From Pieris napi (taxonomy: Eukaryota > Arthropoda > Insecta > Lepidoptera > Pieridae): 64,000 bases of DNA. The stretch is from contig NC_062234.1 of assembly GCF_905475465.1 (NCBI RefSeq), forward strand, positions 10,687,001 through 10,751,000, read 5' to 3'. The notes beneath the pieces are model-generated. The model had not been told where the DNA came from. It worked only from the letters and a program-made list of their open reading frames with translations, and ran no database searches. This document shows positions 35,290-46,562 of the stretch, piece after piece. Within the stretch, counting starts at the first letter, position 1. Every line of letters begins with the position of its first letter. A program made the translations under genes and the position numbers.

Positions 35290-35740
35290 TGACGCATTTA
35301 GGTATTGTTGATGATATAAGCCATCGTACATACTTTATAGAGCTCTCTTGCCTATGTCAATGTTCCAGCAATTTTGAAGCCAATGGACGGGCTTTAGTAT
35401 GGGATGCTACTTGTGTGGACACGTTTGCCCCGTCGCACCTCCTTCGGACAAGCAAAAAAGCTAGGGCTGCCGCAGAGTAGGCAGAAAATAATAAACGGCA
35501 ATAATATAAGAGTCTTTCCTCCAACTTCGATTTTGTTCCCTTTGGAGTAGAGACTCTTGGGCCGTGGGGTACAAGTGCACAGGCGCTAATTAAAGATTAG
35601 TTGGCGCCTGGTAGATAGTACTGGTGACCCCAGAGCTGGTGCTTTCCTGGCTCAACGAATAAGTATCGCAGTACAGCGAGGAAATGCTGCCAGCGTTAAA
35701 GGTAGCCTGCCACGGGGACCAAACTTTTTAAATTTGTTAT
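35290..35740 (+). pseudogene. Non-LTR retrotransposon ORF C-terminal remnant
   Basis: The plus strand reads GRALVWDATCVDTFAPSHLL, RTSKKARAAAE, a stop, then AENNKRQ, SLSSNFDFVPFGVETLGPWG, TSAQALIKD. After a frameshift it continues VDSTGDPRAGAFLAQRISIA, VQRGNAASVKGSLPRG. This VWD.TC.DT.APSH...PFG.ETLG.WG...QRISIA.QRGNAA pattern follows the reverse transcriptase in a LINE family found in many invertebrates. Two stops and at least one frameshift make it dead. I cannot name the clade with certainty. Confidence 0.72.
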
Positions 35741-37995
35741 AATTTTCTTTTTAATAATGTTTATTATTATTTATTACTTTGTAGGTTAAGAAAATTGTAA
35801 ATACAAATTATACGTATAATGTAATAAATTATATTCAAGTAATTCAGTGCTTTAATGTCAGATATACCAAAATATAGTAAATTAAAAATGGGACTTGGAT
35901 TTTGACATGAACCTAACATTTTGAGACAGAGGCGCCCAAAAACTTAAGAGAAAGGTTGTGTGAACCTTGGTATGCAACAACATTATCACGACACTGAAGT
36001 TTCTTGAAATACACGAATTTGCTATTCAACCAGAAGAGAATTGTTTGTGATATACACTAGACATTTCGTTGTTAAGAAAGCGTTTTGAACGTATCTGCCT
36101 ATCATTACCTATAGGTTTAAAATATGAGGCGTAAACTCCACATATGAATAGAGTTATAACAAACTTTTGAAAATTCTCGTAAATAGCCCACGTAACTATT
36201 TAAATGTGTATTTTCCTTATACTCAGTTCAAATACAACAATCTCAGTTTCAATAACAAATAGCATGCATGAATATTTCGAACAAATTTGATAAAGTTTAC
36301 AAAACAATTATGTTCGAACGATTTGTGTCCGTTCATCTCTAGATCACGGAGCGATTTTTCTATGCGATTGTACCTACGTATTGTTTGTGCGTTACGTTTG
36401 GTCATACCCCAAAATTTTTTTGTCTTTTCGAAAGGTTGCGACCTAATTCGATAACAGTTTTATTTCAAGTTCTTAATTAATAATGTAGCGTATTAATAAA
36501 TAAGAAGCTAAGAACGATAATCTATTTCAAAATACCTATATTATTATTTGTTATTATCAGTCAACCAACTAAACTTATCTGTTATCTGAGCTAGCTCGTT
36601 TTCTTGAACAAATTCGTGTAAAATACAAGGAAAATAACACTCGCTAACATTTTTATTACCTTGGCGAAGAATCACTATTTGGTGGTCTAAGTTACATATC
36701 GATAATGTTATACGACAGTACCCGAATTCGTTTTAGTAATACAAAGAGGTATTATCGCGATAATATATAGCGTCAGATTGCTGTTAATAGGACCACCTAT
36801 GGCGCTGAGGAACAAAGTGTAATTTGTCACTTCAATATTAACCCTTACAACAAAGAGGCAATCAAATTTTATCTCTGTTTCTTCCACGTAAGAGTACAAT
36901 ATCGATTACAAATATTTTAAGGAGTTTCAGAATTCAAAGGCGCATTGGATTTGACAACAGGAAATCACTATTGACCCAGGAAAGGTTTAGAATTGAAAAT
37001 TGAAAGTTTAGTACGCTCTAAATCATGTCTGCATAATCAGCAGAAAAGTGAGAAGTGTTAGTTAGTCTAGTGTTAATCATTCCTCAAGTAGTGCACCCAT
37101 AAATTATAGGTGCACTACCAACATAAGGAAAAAATGGCATGTCTATGACATTAATCGAAGACGTATGTCGGTCACGAAATGGTGACCTTAAAAATATTAT
37201 TATTAAAACATACACAAAAGTGAGTATGTGTATAGGGGGCAAGAAATATATTGTCTCTGTTGCTTAGTTTAGTTACGAAAAAGGGATATACTTTAACAAA
37301 TTTGGTTCGGCCATGACAGGACAAAATGCGATCCCAACTCATCTTGTACAAGAAACAATCAGGCCTTACTTGAGATCTTTACACAAATACTACAGATATT
37401 TATGCTTTTACAAAATCCGTAATTTTTCTTTCGTTTTAATTTAAAAAAAATCTATATCAATGAAAAAGTTTCCACTCATGTTGTACACATTAGCAAGAAA
37501 AAAAATGCATATGGAATTTGAATGAATGTATCGTGAAGGACTTTGTTCTTGTAAATACAAGAAATTATCAAATCTTTACGACCTCAAATCTAGAGAACAA
37601 TCGTACGATATCTGTCCTACATACATTGTGTATGCACACTCGACAGTATAAAGTAACCTAGATAATATTTGCATAATATCTAAATACTAGTTTCGCCATC
37701 ATAATGTTTCATGTTCACTTTTGTAGTTCAGCAAAATAGGCATCCTCTATAATAGGACAATGCAAGAACTGTTTTTGAATTGAATAATTTTTAAAATGTA
37801 TTAAGAAACAAACGACGAAGGCAAATACAGATACATAATATGTATTATTTAATATTATCTGTATTCAGATAATATTAAACACATTAATGAAGAAATATCT
37901 CCCATCCGGTAAACTTCAGAAGGCATGTCTCGTGTCGTAAGCTGTCTGACAGTCCACTCATAAAAGCCAATAAACTCCTCGTTTGTGGTATAATA
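35741..37995. other. Unassigned AT-rich DNA
   Basis: No repeats or genes are recognised apart from a perfect 10-bp-stem hairpin at 37088-37118. Confidence 0.45.
37088..37118. repeat. Perfect short hairpin
   Basis: GTAGTGCACC and GGTGCACTAC are exact inverted copies around an 11-base AT-rich loop. Confidence 0.8.
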
Positions 37996-38160
37996 TACAG
38001 GGTGGCCAAAAAGTCGTGGATCAAACGCAAATAGGGGATAGATGAGGTCATCAGCGGCAAAAAATTGTTCTACGGGAGGTCTCTAAGGTCAACCCCTGCA
38101 GAGTTATGATTTATTTAGGTATTTATATGAAAATTGACTTTTTTTACGAATTTTTATTAA
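37996..38160 (+). repeat. Possible DNA-element end (ACAGGGTGGCC...)
   Basis: TATACAGGGTGGCCAAAAAG, then GTCGTGGATCAAACGCAAAT, is GC-richer and sharply different from its surroundings, like the terminus of a dispersed element next to a TA. No second copy or matching inverted end lies in the window. It abuts a LINE tail starting near 38222. Confidence 0.35.
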
Positions 38161-38221
38161 AATTCGAAAATATCTACATCCTGTACCTTTCTCATAATAT
38201 CTTGACCTCGACTAATATATG

Positions 38222-38405
38222 CATTGGTAGATTGGCGATTAAAAAGAGTGGCGGAGAGGTTATTGCCAGTTCCTCTCTTCCGTTCTACGCCCTTGATTTG
38301 AGAAATGGCAGTAAATGTAAAATTAGAAGCATTTAAACTTTTTGACGTTCATAAGTGTACATTGTGTTACCTATATGAATAAATGATTTTGATTTGATTT
38401 GGTAG
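38222..38405 (+). mobile_element. LINE 3' tail
   Basis: Plus-strand copy of the tail at 21430-21640: GCGATTAAAAAGAGTGGCGG, TGCCAGTTCCTCTCTTCCGT, TTTTTGACGTTCATAAGTGT, and a final AAATGATTTTGATTTGATTT repeat. This is the cleanest of the three copies. Confidence 0.78.
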
Positions 38406-39068
38406 TATGCAGTATAATTCTAGAGGCATTATTAAAATTATAAGAATAGAATGTACTATGATTTAAAATTACAACCAAATATAATTAAAAATAACCGTAT
38501 TTTGATATAGATTAGTTGTTTGAACTGCTTATAATGTTATTTTGTAATGATAGAACAAATTACACTACAATAAGTAGGTTAACCCAGCGGTTATTACAAA
38601 GCAAAAAATTGCGTGTGCATAGAACAATAAATCGATTTTATAATACATAACTGACATTGATTGAAGTTGACAGATCTGACGCGAACAAGAGGAGAGATGA
38701 AAGTTGAACATTTTCAAAGAACCGTAATTGATAGAGTTATAACAGTACGCAATAGTGTCTAGCAGCAGTCTAGTCGAATAGCCCACTTTCTCAGACGAAT
38801 TTATTTTTTATAACTGAACGTCGAGAACAGATACTTAAATTATCTTCACTGTTATTGAAACCGTTCGCAATTTTTGTTCAATTCGTTACAAACTTTAAGC
38901 CCTGAAGTATTTTCTTGCGTAAGTATTGAGAAATCTTAATTTAAGTTAATAAAATACTGGACAGGTGCCAATAATACATATAATATGCAACATTGACATC
39001 CGATTACATTGAAATTCAATTAAAATGTTGATTAATTTCTTAATGTAAAATATATGGATTCATACTAA
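38406..39068. other. Unassigned AT-rich DNA
   Basis: Nothing recognisable. Confidence 0.4.
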
Positions 39069-39386
39069 TCTAATATATAGAATTCTCGTGTCGCGGTGTT
39101 TGTAGTTAAACTCCTCCGAAACGGTTCGACCGATTCTCATGAAATTTTGTGTGCATATTGGGTATGTCTGAGAATCGGACAACATCTATTTTTCATCCCC
39201 CAAATTAATAAGGGTAGTCCACCCCTAAATTATATATTTTTTAATTTTTAGATTAATTTTTTTTAATTTTTTTATGATACAGCATTAAAAAATACATACA
39301 CCCCTAATTTTTACCCCTCTAGATCAACCCCTATTTTTTATTATAAATGATATACATGGCAAAACGACGTTTGTCCGGTCAGCTAA
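39069..39386 (+). mobile_element. Non-autonomous Helitron-like element (family A), first of tandem pair
   Basis: It starts TCTAATATATAGAATTCTCG after an A and ends GTCCGGTCAGCTAA, a permitted CTRR Helitron end, before a T. The next copy begins at once, so the pair is head-to-tail with no spacer. Confidence 0.8.
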
Positions 39387-39703
39387 TTATATATAAAATT
39401 CTCGTGTCACAATGTTCGTTCCCATACTCCTCCAAAACGGCTCGACCGATTCTTATGAAATTTTTAATGCATATTCAGTATGTCTCAGAATCGGCTACTA
39501 TCTATATTTCAAACCCCTAAGTGATAAAATTGTTTGTATTTTTTTATGATACAGCATACAAAAATACCTATAACTCCTAATTTTCACCCCTCTACGATCA
39601 ACTCATATTTTTTATCATTGTAGACAGTTATTTTTTTTGAACTAAAAAAATGTTTCCTAGAAATATTATACATGGCAAAACAAACGTTTGCCGGGTCAGC
39701 TAG
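39387..39703 (+). mobile_element. Non-autonomous Helitron-like element (family A), second of tandem pair
   Basis: It starts TTATATATAAAATTCTCGTG (first base of the usual TC changed or lost) and ends with the hairpin GGCAAA...TTTGCC, GGGTCAG and CTAG before a T. Internally it is as diverged from the first copy as from other copies, so the tandem arose by insertion next to an existing element or is old. Confidence 0.8.
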
Positions 39704-41164
39704 TGTTAAATAGGTTTAGCGTTGAAAAAATAAACTAGGAGTCAGCCCCTTTGCAGCGTTACTTAGCTTTGAGTCAACAGTTTGAAAACTTTAAAGAAAC
39801 GTGACAGGTTCTACGTCCTGTTATAACATGTAAAGCAGGCATTTCCCTAAAAATATAAATAACATAATCTAATATTAATGTGATATAACTAGAAACCTTA
39901 CTAATACATCTACCGCTAAAAATAGTCATTAGCTAACAAGCTCCATTATGTCGTTGATCTTTTTATGATGACAGAGAGCCATAAAGAAACGGACTGATCA
40001 TCCGAACTGATACACCATACAATCAATCTTATACCTTGTAAATAGAAAATATAATAATAATAAAATTTAGGTATTATTTACTTAGTTGTTTATTTTAACG
40101 TAGTATCATCGTGGACGACTGTAGAAATTGTATAAAAATATACGTTTTTATTCTATGTCAATTTTATTTTTACATCTTGGTGGCTTTCGTACTTAAAGGC
40201 CGGCAACGCACTTGCAAACCTACTGTCCTTTAAGTAATATGATTCACCTGCACATTTGCTTCTTGCCTCATTTAAAAAAAACAATAATTGTACTTTTACT
40301 TTTAGTAGATTAACTATAATATCTATATATATAATATATATATATATATATCTTAGTAGAGTAACTATAATAGTAGATTATTTAGATAAATATTGAGCTT
40401 ATCAATGAAGCAATTTGGGCAGTAAAGATATTTTTTTTTATATTTGCCGATCGGATTTGACCTCAGCACCCTTACTTGGTAACTTCCAACTTTCAACAAA
40501 TTAATAATTATTCAGAGATTAAGAGAACATCGACCTTGCATACAAAAAACGTCAGAATTGATATCACTGTCGCTATTAATTTAAGTATTCATAAGAACCT
40601 ATTAATATCCCTGTTAGACTACCTACCTCTATTGAACATAATTCCATTCCAAATATGAAAGCATGGCCGAGACCATACGTCTTTCAATTTCTTTGCTCTC
40701 ACCGACTTTTCAAGCCACAATTACAAGCTTTGAGGCTAATCACTCACGCTACATCGAACCAATCATTATAGCATTCAACTCTTAACAGGATTTCTTTAAG
40801 CGTCTTATTTTTTATACAATTATAACCATGTGACTGACCTGAGTTGCTAATATTTCTCTAGGTTAATATCTAATTTGCTGACCGTTACTGAGGATACATA
40901 GCCATACTTGGTTTTGTGATTATAGTAATCGCAGTTTAACCGAGCAATTTCTTATAGCCTCAAGATACTAAATACGCTGTTTAGGCTCGTTTGTGATGGG
41001 GGCGTTATTATGCAAATTTCTAACCGGCGAAGAATAATGATAGCGGTAAGTCGGCTCGGAATCATTTATCAGCTGCCGCGCACTTGGAACTTGTAGCGTG
41101 ATTTTGGAATGATTTCTAATACATTGTAATCGCATGTAATATATGTCTCTTTATTAAATGGACT
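39704..41164. other. Unassigned AT-rich DNA
   Basis: It contains a LINE 3' fragment (40192-40278) and an AT dinucleotide run near 40322-40352. Otherwise nothing is recognised. Confidence 0.45.
40192..40278 (+). mobile_element. LINE 3'-end fragment
   Basis: ACTTAAAGGCCGGCAACGCA and a degraded CACCTGCACATTTGCTTCTT end before an A-run match the LINE 3' end at 23715-23941. Confidence 0.6.
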
Positions 41165-41306
41165 AATTTAATAGATAAAATTCTCGTGACCCGGTGTTTG
41201 TAATTGAACTCCTCCGAAATGGTTCGACCGATTTTCGTAAAATTATGTGTGCATATCGGTTAGATCTACGATTCGGACAACACCTATTTTTCATTCCCCT
41301 AAATGT
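41165..41306 (+). mobile_element. Helitron-like element (family A), 5' fragment
   Basis: AGATAAAATTCTCGTGACCC, CTCCTCCGAAATGGTTCGAC and CATTCCCCTAAATG match the first 140 bp of family A. The element then stops and meets a SINE fragment. Confidence 0.7.
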
Positions 41307-41385
41307 ACAACGCCGGGTTTCCAACCTACGACTTCAGGGATGAAAGTCACACGCCAAACCTCTAGACTAACACAGCTCTCACGCG
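41307..41385 (-). mobile_element. SINE (family 1) head fragment
   Basis: Read on the minus strand: AGAGCTGTGTTAGTCTAGAG, GTGTGACTTTCATCCC, then GTCGTAGGTTGGAAACC, a degraded SINE head from start to just past box B. Confidence 0.6.
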
Positions 41386-42281
41386 GCAATATTTCTACTA
41401 AATTTGATATCATTAACAAAAATAGTACCTAAAGTAATGTGTTTTTGTTTCACGAGATATAATCTCAATCATAATATCCTATCATTTATACTGGGTGTAA
41501 ACACATTTTGTATACTTTGCTTTTTAAGAACTTGATGTACCTACTGTGAGGTGTTTGTCCCTAGGTGGCAGATACCCAAACAATAAATTCAATACGTCTA
41601 TTTCTAGCGATGGTCCATATTGTAAGGATGCACTCAAGGATCGGGAGAACTAATTGTGTCCTGACTTCGCACAAGGTCGCAGCGTCACCGTCAACAGCTT
41701 AAATGCGAAGATTGCTGTTATGCGGGCTGGGGACTGTCAGAAAAAAAATCCAGATAAAATATATAATAAATCAGTAATCTGTAATGAGTAGGAATTATAC
41801 AGAATTATTAACGTGTTTTTCTTGTTTAGTTTTTTTGTTTTTGGCAACTCTGGCATTCTGTTACCAAAGACAATTTTATTTATTTGTCTTTGCTGTAACG
41901 CTAACAAAACAATTTTGACATAATTCCTTCACCTTTTCACTCTTTAAGTCGGGAAAACCTCAACGTTCCAGTTGGCATCGCAATCGCTATCGCTTTTGGG
42001 ACTTACGGTGTTCTAAGCTCTAAATAAAAAAAATACACAGTAACATATGATAGCCTATATGTACGTATGCATATTAGTTTAATAACTCGTGAGCACAGAT
42101 TTTTAATGTTCACTTAAGACAGTTAAGTAGCCAGTGCCCCAAAAACCTTTCATCAGATTTTAATTACAAAAACTTTTCTCAGGTTTACGGTATATGGTCT
42201 TAATTGACATCCATTAATTAAGTCCATCAATGCGAGCTCATTTCTTTATCTGCGTAATAACTGCAGTTCGATAACACTTCA
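41386..42281. other. Unassigned DNA
   Basis: Nothing recognisable. Confidence 0.4.
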
Positions 42282-42690
42282 TAAAAATTATAATCGAAAA
42301 TAACTGTAGGTCACCTGATGTGGCATACCGTCGCTCATGGACACTCAATGCCAAAGGGCTCGCGATTGCGAAATGTTGGCCTATCTTAATACATTTAAAT
42401 ACATACTTACAGTTAAAATACGAATTGGATAATACGCCATAAAAACTTATAAATTATAATCGAAAATAACGGTAGGTAATGGTCCTCTCAGCAGTAATAT
42501 ATATAATTATAGAGCAAGGAGGCTCACCTAATGTTACGTCATACCGTCGCTCATGGACACTCAATGGCAGAGGGTTCGCGAATGCGTTGCCGGCCTTTTA
42601 AGAATAGCTCTATTCTTGAAAGGCCATCTAGAGAATACTCGCTGTTTTATATGTAAGCCTATCTTAATAGATTTATACATACATTTGCTT
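42282..42690. repeat. Diverged tandem duplication containing LINE 3' ends
   Basis: Two units share, in order, ATTATAATCGAAAATAAC, GTAGGT, ATACCGTCGCTCATGGACAC and CCTATCTTAATA. They lie at 42282-42410 and 42441-42690. The second is longer because it keeps the GTTGCCGGCCTTTTAAGAAT part of the minus-strand LINE 3' end (42520-42620). Confidence 0.7.
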
Positions 42691-42808
42691 TGCTTCACTA
42701 CTCACTGTACTTATGACCCATTTTCAATTTTAAAACCTATAAGGCGCCAACTATAGAGTTATTACAACTATCTAACTATCTAACTATTGTCTTATTGTTT
42801 GTTGAATG

Positions 42809-43267
42809 TTATATGGGAGAAAATAAATTATTATTATTATTATTATAAGACGTTTGAAGGTTTTGTATAGCAAATATTATTTCAATAGAATGCCGCTGCT
42901 GACCGTACCGATTATGCGCGAAGACGGGAGGCACGCCTTTTCGGTTCATGTATGAAGATTGATAGCAACCACCCCGGTATATTTTGTCTCCATAAGCAAA
43001 ATGACGTTGCACCAGGACATCCTTATTCAAAGCCAGGGTCAAGGTACACATTAACTTTTGCCAACCTTTGCTGATGTGTGAGAAATTCAATTGGAGCATC
43101 GGTAACAACAGCTTAAAAAGCCACTTGAGCCATGGTATAAATAATTCTAATAATTGATAAATGAGACGGGAAATGGGATTGTCAATAAAAATGGATTTAT
43201 TCTCTATAAACAATACATTATAATGTATAAGATTTGGGAACCCTTTTATGTAATAAATACCTGTCAT
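42809..43267 (-). CDS. Unrecognised 152-codon reading frame, doubtful
   Basis: This is the longest open frame in the window (152 codons) and is somewhat GC-richer than its surroundings. It starts MTGIYYIKGFPNLIHY and includes a Leu/Trp-rich stretch (PWLKWLFKLLLPMLQ). The last residues before the stop are a poly-Asn run made by a (TTA)n microsatellite, so at least that end is not a real protein. No domain is recognised. A GAGAAAATAAATTATTATTA edge suggests it lies against a LINE-type 3' end. I lean towards a decayed mobile-element or chance frame. Confidence 0.15.
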   Translation of the reverse strand: MTGIYYIKGFPNLIHYNVLFIENKSIFIDNPISRLIYQLLELFIPWLKWLFKLLLPMLQLNFSHISKGWQKLMCTLTLALNKDVLVQRHFAYGDKIYRGGCYQSSYMNRKGVPPVFAHNRYGQQRHSIEIIFAIQNLQTSYNNNNNNLFSPI

Positions 43268-43390
43268 GGTTCCCAGCTATTCCATAACAAACTAAATAGT
43301 TAATTCTATAACATTTTTAAATAATTTTTTTAAACTGTTTACAACTTCTTTTCCCATTTTTTTAACAAAATGTATAACGTGACGCGTAAC

Positions 43391-43450
43391 ACGCATGAGT
43401 GCATGAGTGAGTGTGTGAGTGCATGTGAGTGAATGAGTGAGTGCAATGTG
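43391..43450. repeat. GAGT/GTGA-rich minisatellite
   Basis: Irregular repeats of GAGTG and GCATGAGTG type run for about 60 bp. Confidence 0.75.
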
Positions 43451-43761
43451 TAACTACTTGTTAGGTCTCAGGAGCATTTCCAACTCTTTATAAGGTTTCC
43501 AATCTGTCAATTTGTCAGTAATAAATAAACAGTGATTTTAATATTAGTAATTCTTTTACGTATCATTAGTACCGGTTCAATGTCGTTTTACGATTGTAAG
43601 GTTAAAAGTGTTTCCGCTCCATGTAAACAACAACTATTTATAAAAGTCTCTTTTTTGTCCCGTATGATTATCCTGTTCAGAGTATTACTTACTGGGCGCA
43701 CGGCAGTCCCATTTTTTAGTTTTTTTTGTCAAGGTTATCTTAACTGACGTTCCAAGTGATA
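43451..43761. other. Unassigned AT-rich DNA
   Basis: Nothing recognisable. Confidence 0.4.
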
Positions 43762-43765
43762 TATA

Positions 43766-44084
43766 TGTCACCGTAAAATTGTAAACACCGTTAGATTGTA
43801 ATTTATCTCGCGAGATTGTAAACTGTCGAAAGATTGTGAACCTCAACGAACTGCTTACAATTTAACGTATTATTATTCGGTAGATTGCAATCTATCGAAG
43901 TGAAACCGTCAAATTACAATCTTAAAATTGTCAACTGTCCGAAGGTTGTCCCTGATTGGTCGGATCGGACCGAATAATAATACGTTAAATTGTAAGCAGT
44001 ACGCTGAGGTTCACAATCTTTCGACAGTTTATAATCTCGCGTGATATATTACAATCTAACGGTATTTACAATTTTACGTTAACA
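43766..44084. mobile_element. Palindromic long-TIR MITE, Ginger-like ends, copy 2
   Basis: 319 bp with TGTCACCGTAAAATTG and CAATTTTACGTTAACA ends, flanked by TATA at 43762-43765 and 44085-44088. The arms match copies 1 and 3, but the core (about 43884-43970) is different and contains GATTGCAATCTATCGAAGTG and TGATTGGTCGGATCGGACCG. This may be the ancestral or an alternative core. Confidence 0.85.
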
Positions 44085-44441
44085 TATATAATATGTTTGA
44101 ATAGGCATTTGCGTTAGACACAGGCAAGGAGGAGCGGCGGTCAATTCAGCGCCAAAGGTACGATATACACAAACACATTGGAATACAAGCACTATAACAG
44201 TCTCATATAAAAAATCTGCATGTAACATTTTAAATCCATTATGCACACTAAAGTCTACGTCAAGATCTGAGGTTGTAAAAGCATCTTGACTTATATTCAC
44301 ACCAAAGAATACAATGAAGCGAGGTCTAGTAATCGACCTCAGAGACTCCATATACGAAGTTGCTAAAGTAAAACTCAGATCATAGTGTTTATTTAATTCT
44401 CTTTCTAGACCTAACTTTGTAATATATCTTTAATATAGTAA

Positions 44442-44912
44442 AGGTAAATTTGTCGAATTGCGGCTCCACCTTAAAACATTTTTTGTACTCATTTTCATCA
44501 CTTGGCAATGGTGAATAATAAATGATTGAATGAAAGACGGTTCAAATTTTTGGCTGTAACCTAACCTAACCTGATCACTAATGTTTCACTGGGACTCACT
44601 GGGAACTGAGACAATATCATTTACATTATGAATGTAATATTATCAGTTTTTAAATTGTTAAGGGGTCCTAAGCCATGCGCCTCCTTAATATTCCTTTTTT
44701 TTATAGAACGGGGGGCAAACGGGCAGGAGGCTCACCTAATGTTGAGTGACACCGCCGCCCATGGACACTCTCAAGGCCAGAGGGCTCGCGAGTGCGTTGC
44801 CGGCCTTTTAAGAATTGGTACGCTCTTTTCTTGAAGGACCCTCTTTACAAACAAATCGTAAAGAAGATTTGGAGCTGTTTTAAGGTGGAGCCATGATTCG
44901 ACAAATTTACCT
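44442..44912. mobile_element. TIR element (MITE) interrupted by a LINE end
   Basis: Inverted ends of about 36 bp: AGGTAAATTTGTCGAATTGC on the left and ATTCGACAAATTTACCT on the right. They are flanked by AGTAA at 44437-44441 and 44913-44917. Between them lies a minus-strand LINE 3' end (44691-44846). Without that insert the element would be roughly 310 bp. The 5-bp duplication does not by itself name a superfamily. Confidence 0.72.
44691..44846 (-). mobile_element. LINE 3' end inside MITE
   Basis: The minus strand reads GGTCCTTCAAGAAAAGAGCG, AAAGGCCGGCAACGCACTCG, GTCCATGGGCGGCGGTGTCA and GGCTCCTGCCCGTTTGCCCCCC followed by an A-rich end. It is closely similar to 23715-23941. Confidence 0.78.
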
Positions 44913-45253
44913 AGTAAACGATATGAGTTGGTATTCAGCTTCTCAGTGATTTGTAATCTATAAAAATATATTTTCCGGCCTCAAAAAATGATGTTAACGT
45001 CGTACTTTTGCGGAGCGACCAAACTCCGTCAATTGAGTTGTTTCTTTCAGGTCAGTTGCTGGACTTTTATCGCACTGTTCCTGTACAGAAAGTAATAGCT
45101 AACTAGTTGCTTTAGCATCCTTCCCATCTTTATATCGTACAAATAATAATAATCCAGTGGTGGTAAAACGGAAACTTATCATTACAATCATTTTCCCTAC
45201 ATGGACTTTGAAAGAAGTTTGCGGGCGCTTCCATAGGAAATTTTTATTGACAA

Positions 45254-45366
45254 GTAGGTGATCAGTTTTCCGTGCCTGACACATGTAGATTATAGAATTT
45301 TAAACATGCTGGTTTCCTCGCGATTTTGCGCATATAGAAAGAAAGCCACAGGGCCAACACTGCTCT
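45254..45366 (-). mobile_element. SINE (family 1), internally deleted copy
   Basis: On the minus strand AGAGCAGTGTTGGCCCTGTG joins directly to CTTTCTTTCTATATGCGC, skipping box B, then GAGGAAACCAGCATG and GTGTCAGGCACGGAAAACTG follow. The deletion removes the Pol III promoter core. Confidence 0.72.
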
Positions 45367-46562
45367 TAATATCGTTCACCAGAATACTCATTAATTCTTA
45401 TATACGATACAGTTTTCGATTTTAATCTTAAGTAAAAGTTTTACGATTATTTTTAAGTATTCTGTGGACAAACGGCTATAATCATCATTCAATGAAAAGT
45501 TTTTAAGTGAATGCGGGCAGCTCCAAAATGAAATAAATAAGTTATACGTCCTGCTTCGCGTTCATTGCAAATTTCTCAATTGGTACTTGATATAGTTTCT
45601 TTCATATGCAGGCTGAGTTACAGTTTTAACATATACTACGTATTTATCGACTCATTTACAAAATTAGCCTCTTACATATTTCATTTGTTTTACCATTAAA
45701 TTGTGACCATTCTTGTAACCAGAAACAGTGAATTTTCTCTATATTAAATAGCCGTTATAACTTAGCAGTAACGGGCTCTTCAGGTTCGGGCCGAAAAATC
45801 GAATCGAATTCTATTAATATTAAATTAAATATAAAGACTATAACAGAATGTTTAAGTTAAAATTACAAACAATTTAAGTTGATAAAAAAAATAGTTTCAT
45901 TACCTTCAGTGGGATATGGGGTAAACCATTTATTGTCATCATTAATTATTTGGTTTTAATACCCAGCATTAAACAATTACAATCAGTGAAAGAAAATAAA
46001 ATAAAAATTGTCCTTCCTCAAAATTAGTTTGGCCGGAAATCGCACCGATTTTCTGGCTATATATTGAGCATCGAATTTATACCAAAAATCGCTGTTCAAG
46101 GTCCGTAAGCACTAGAAAACAATAGAGGGTGTGTCTATTACTAAATATGTCACTAAACGACCAATTAATGCACGTTAACTTTCATTTTCTGCGATAGCAT
46201 TCACTAAATGGTTAACACATCTCCGCGGCTTTCTAACGCTTATTACCGGTGAAACCAAACAATGTGCAGGGATCACGAACATGGGCACAGAAGTGCTTGA
46301 GAATACCGTTTAGTTCAAGACAGGTTTTTAATTGAATAAATCGAATTCTTGTGCTAATTAATATCACCGCCTTGCTGTCTACTGACGTGTGAAATCAGTA
46401 GGTTGTTGTTGCCTTATGAGACGTTGCCTCGTACTATAATGGGGATCGAATTCTAAACTACACTTGCAAATGTTTTGTATTAATTAATCATTAAAAATGA
46501 ATCTTTAAATTTGTTAAGCAATAACTGTAATTAAATTTTACAATATTAGTAAAGTATTAAAG
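45367..46562. other. Unassigned DNA
   Basis: Nothing recognisable. Confidence 0.4.
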
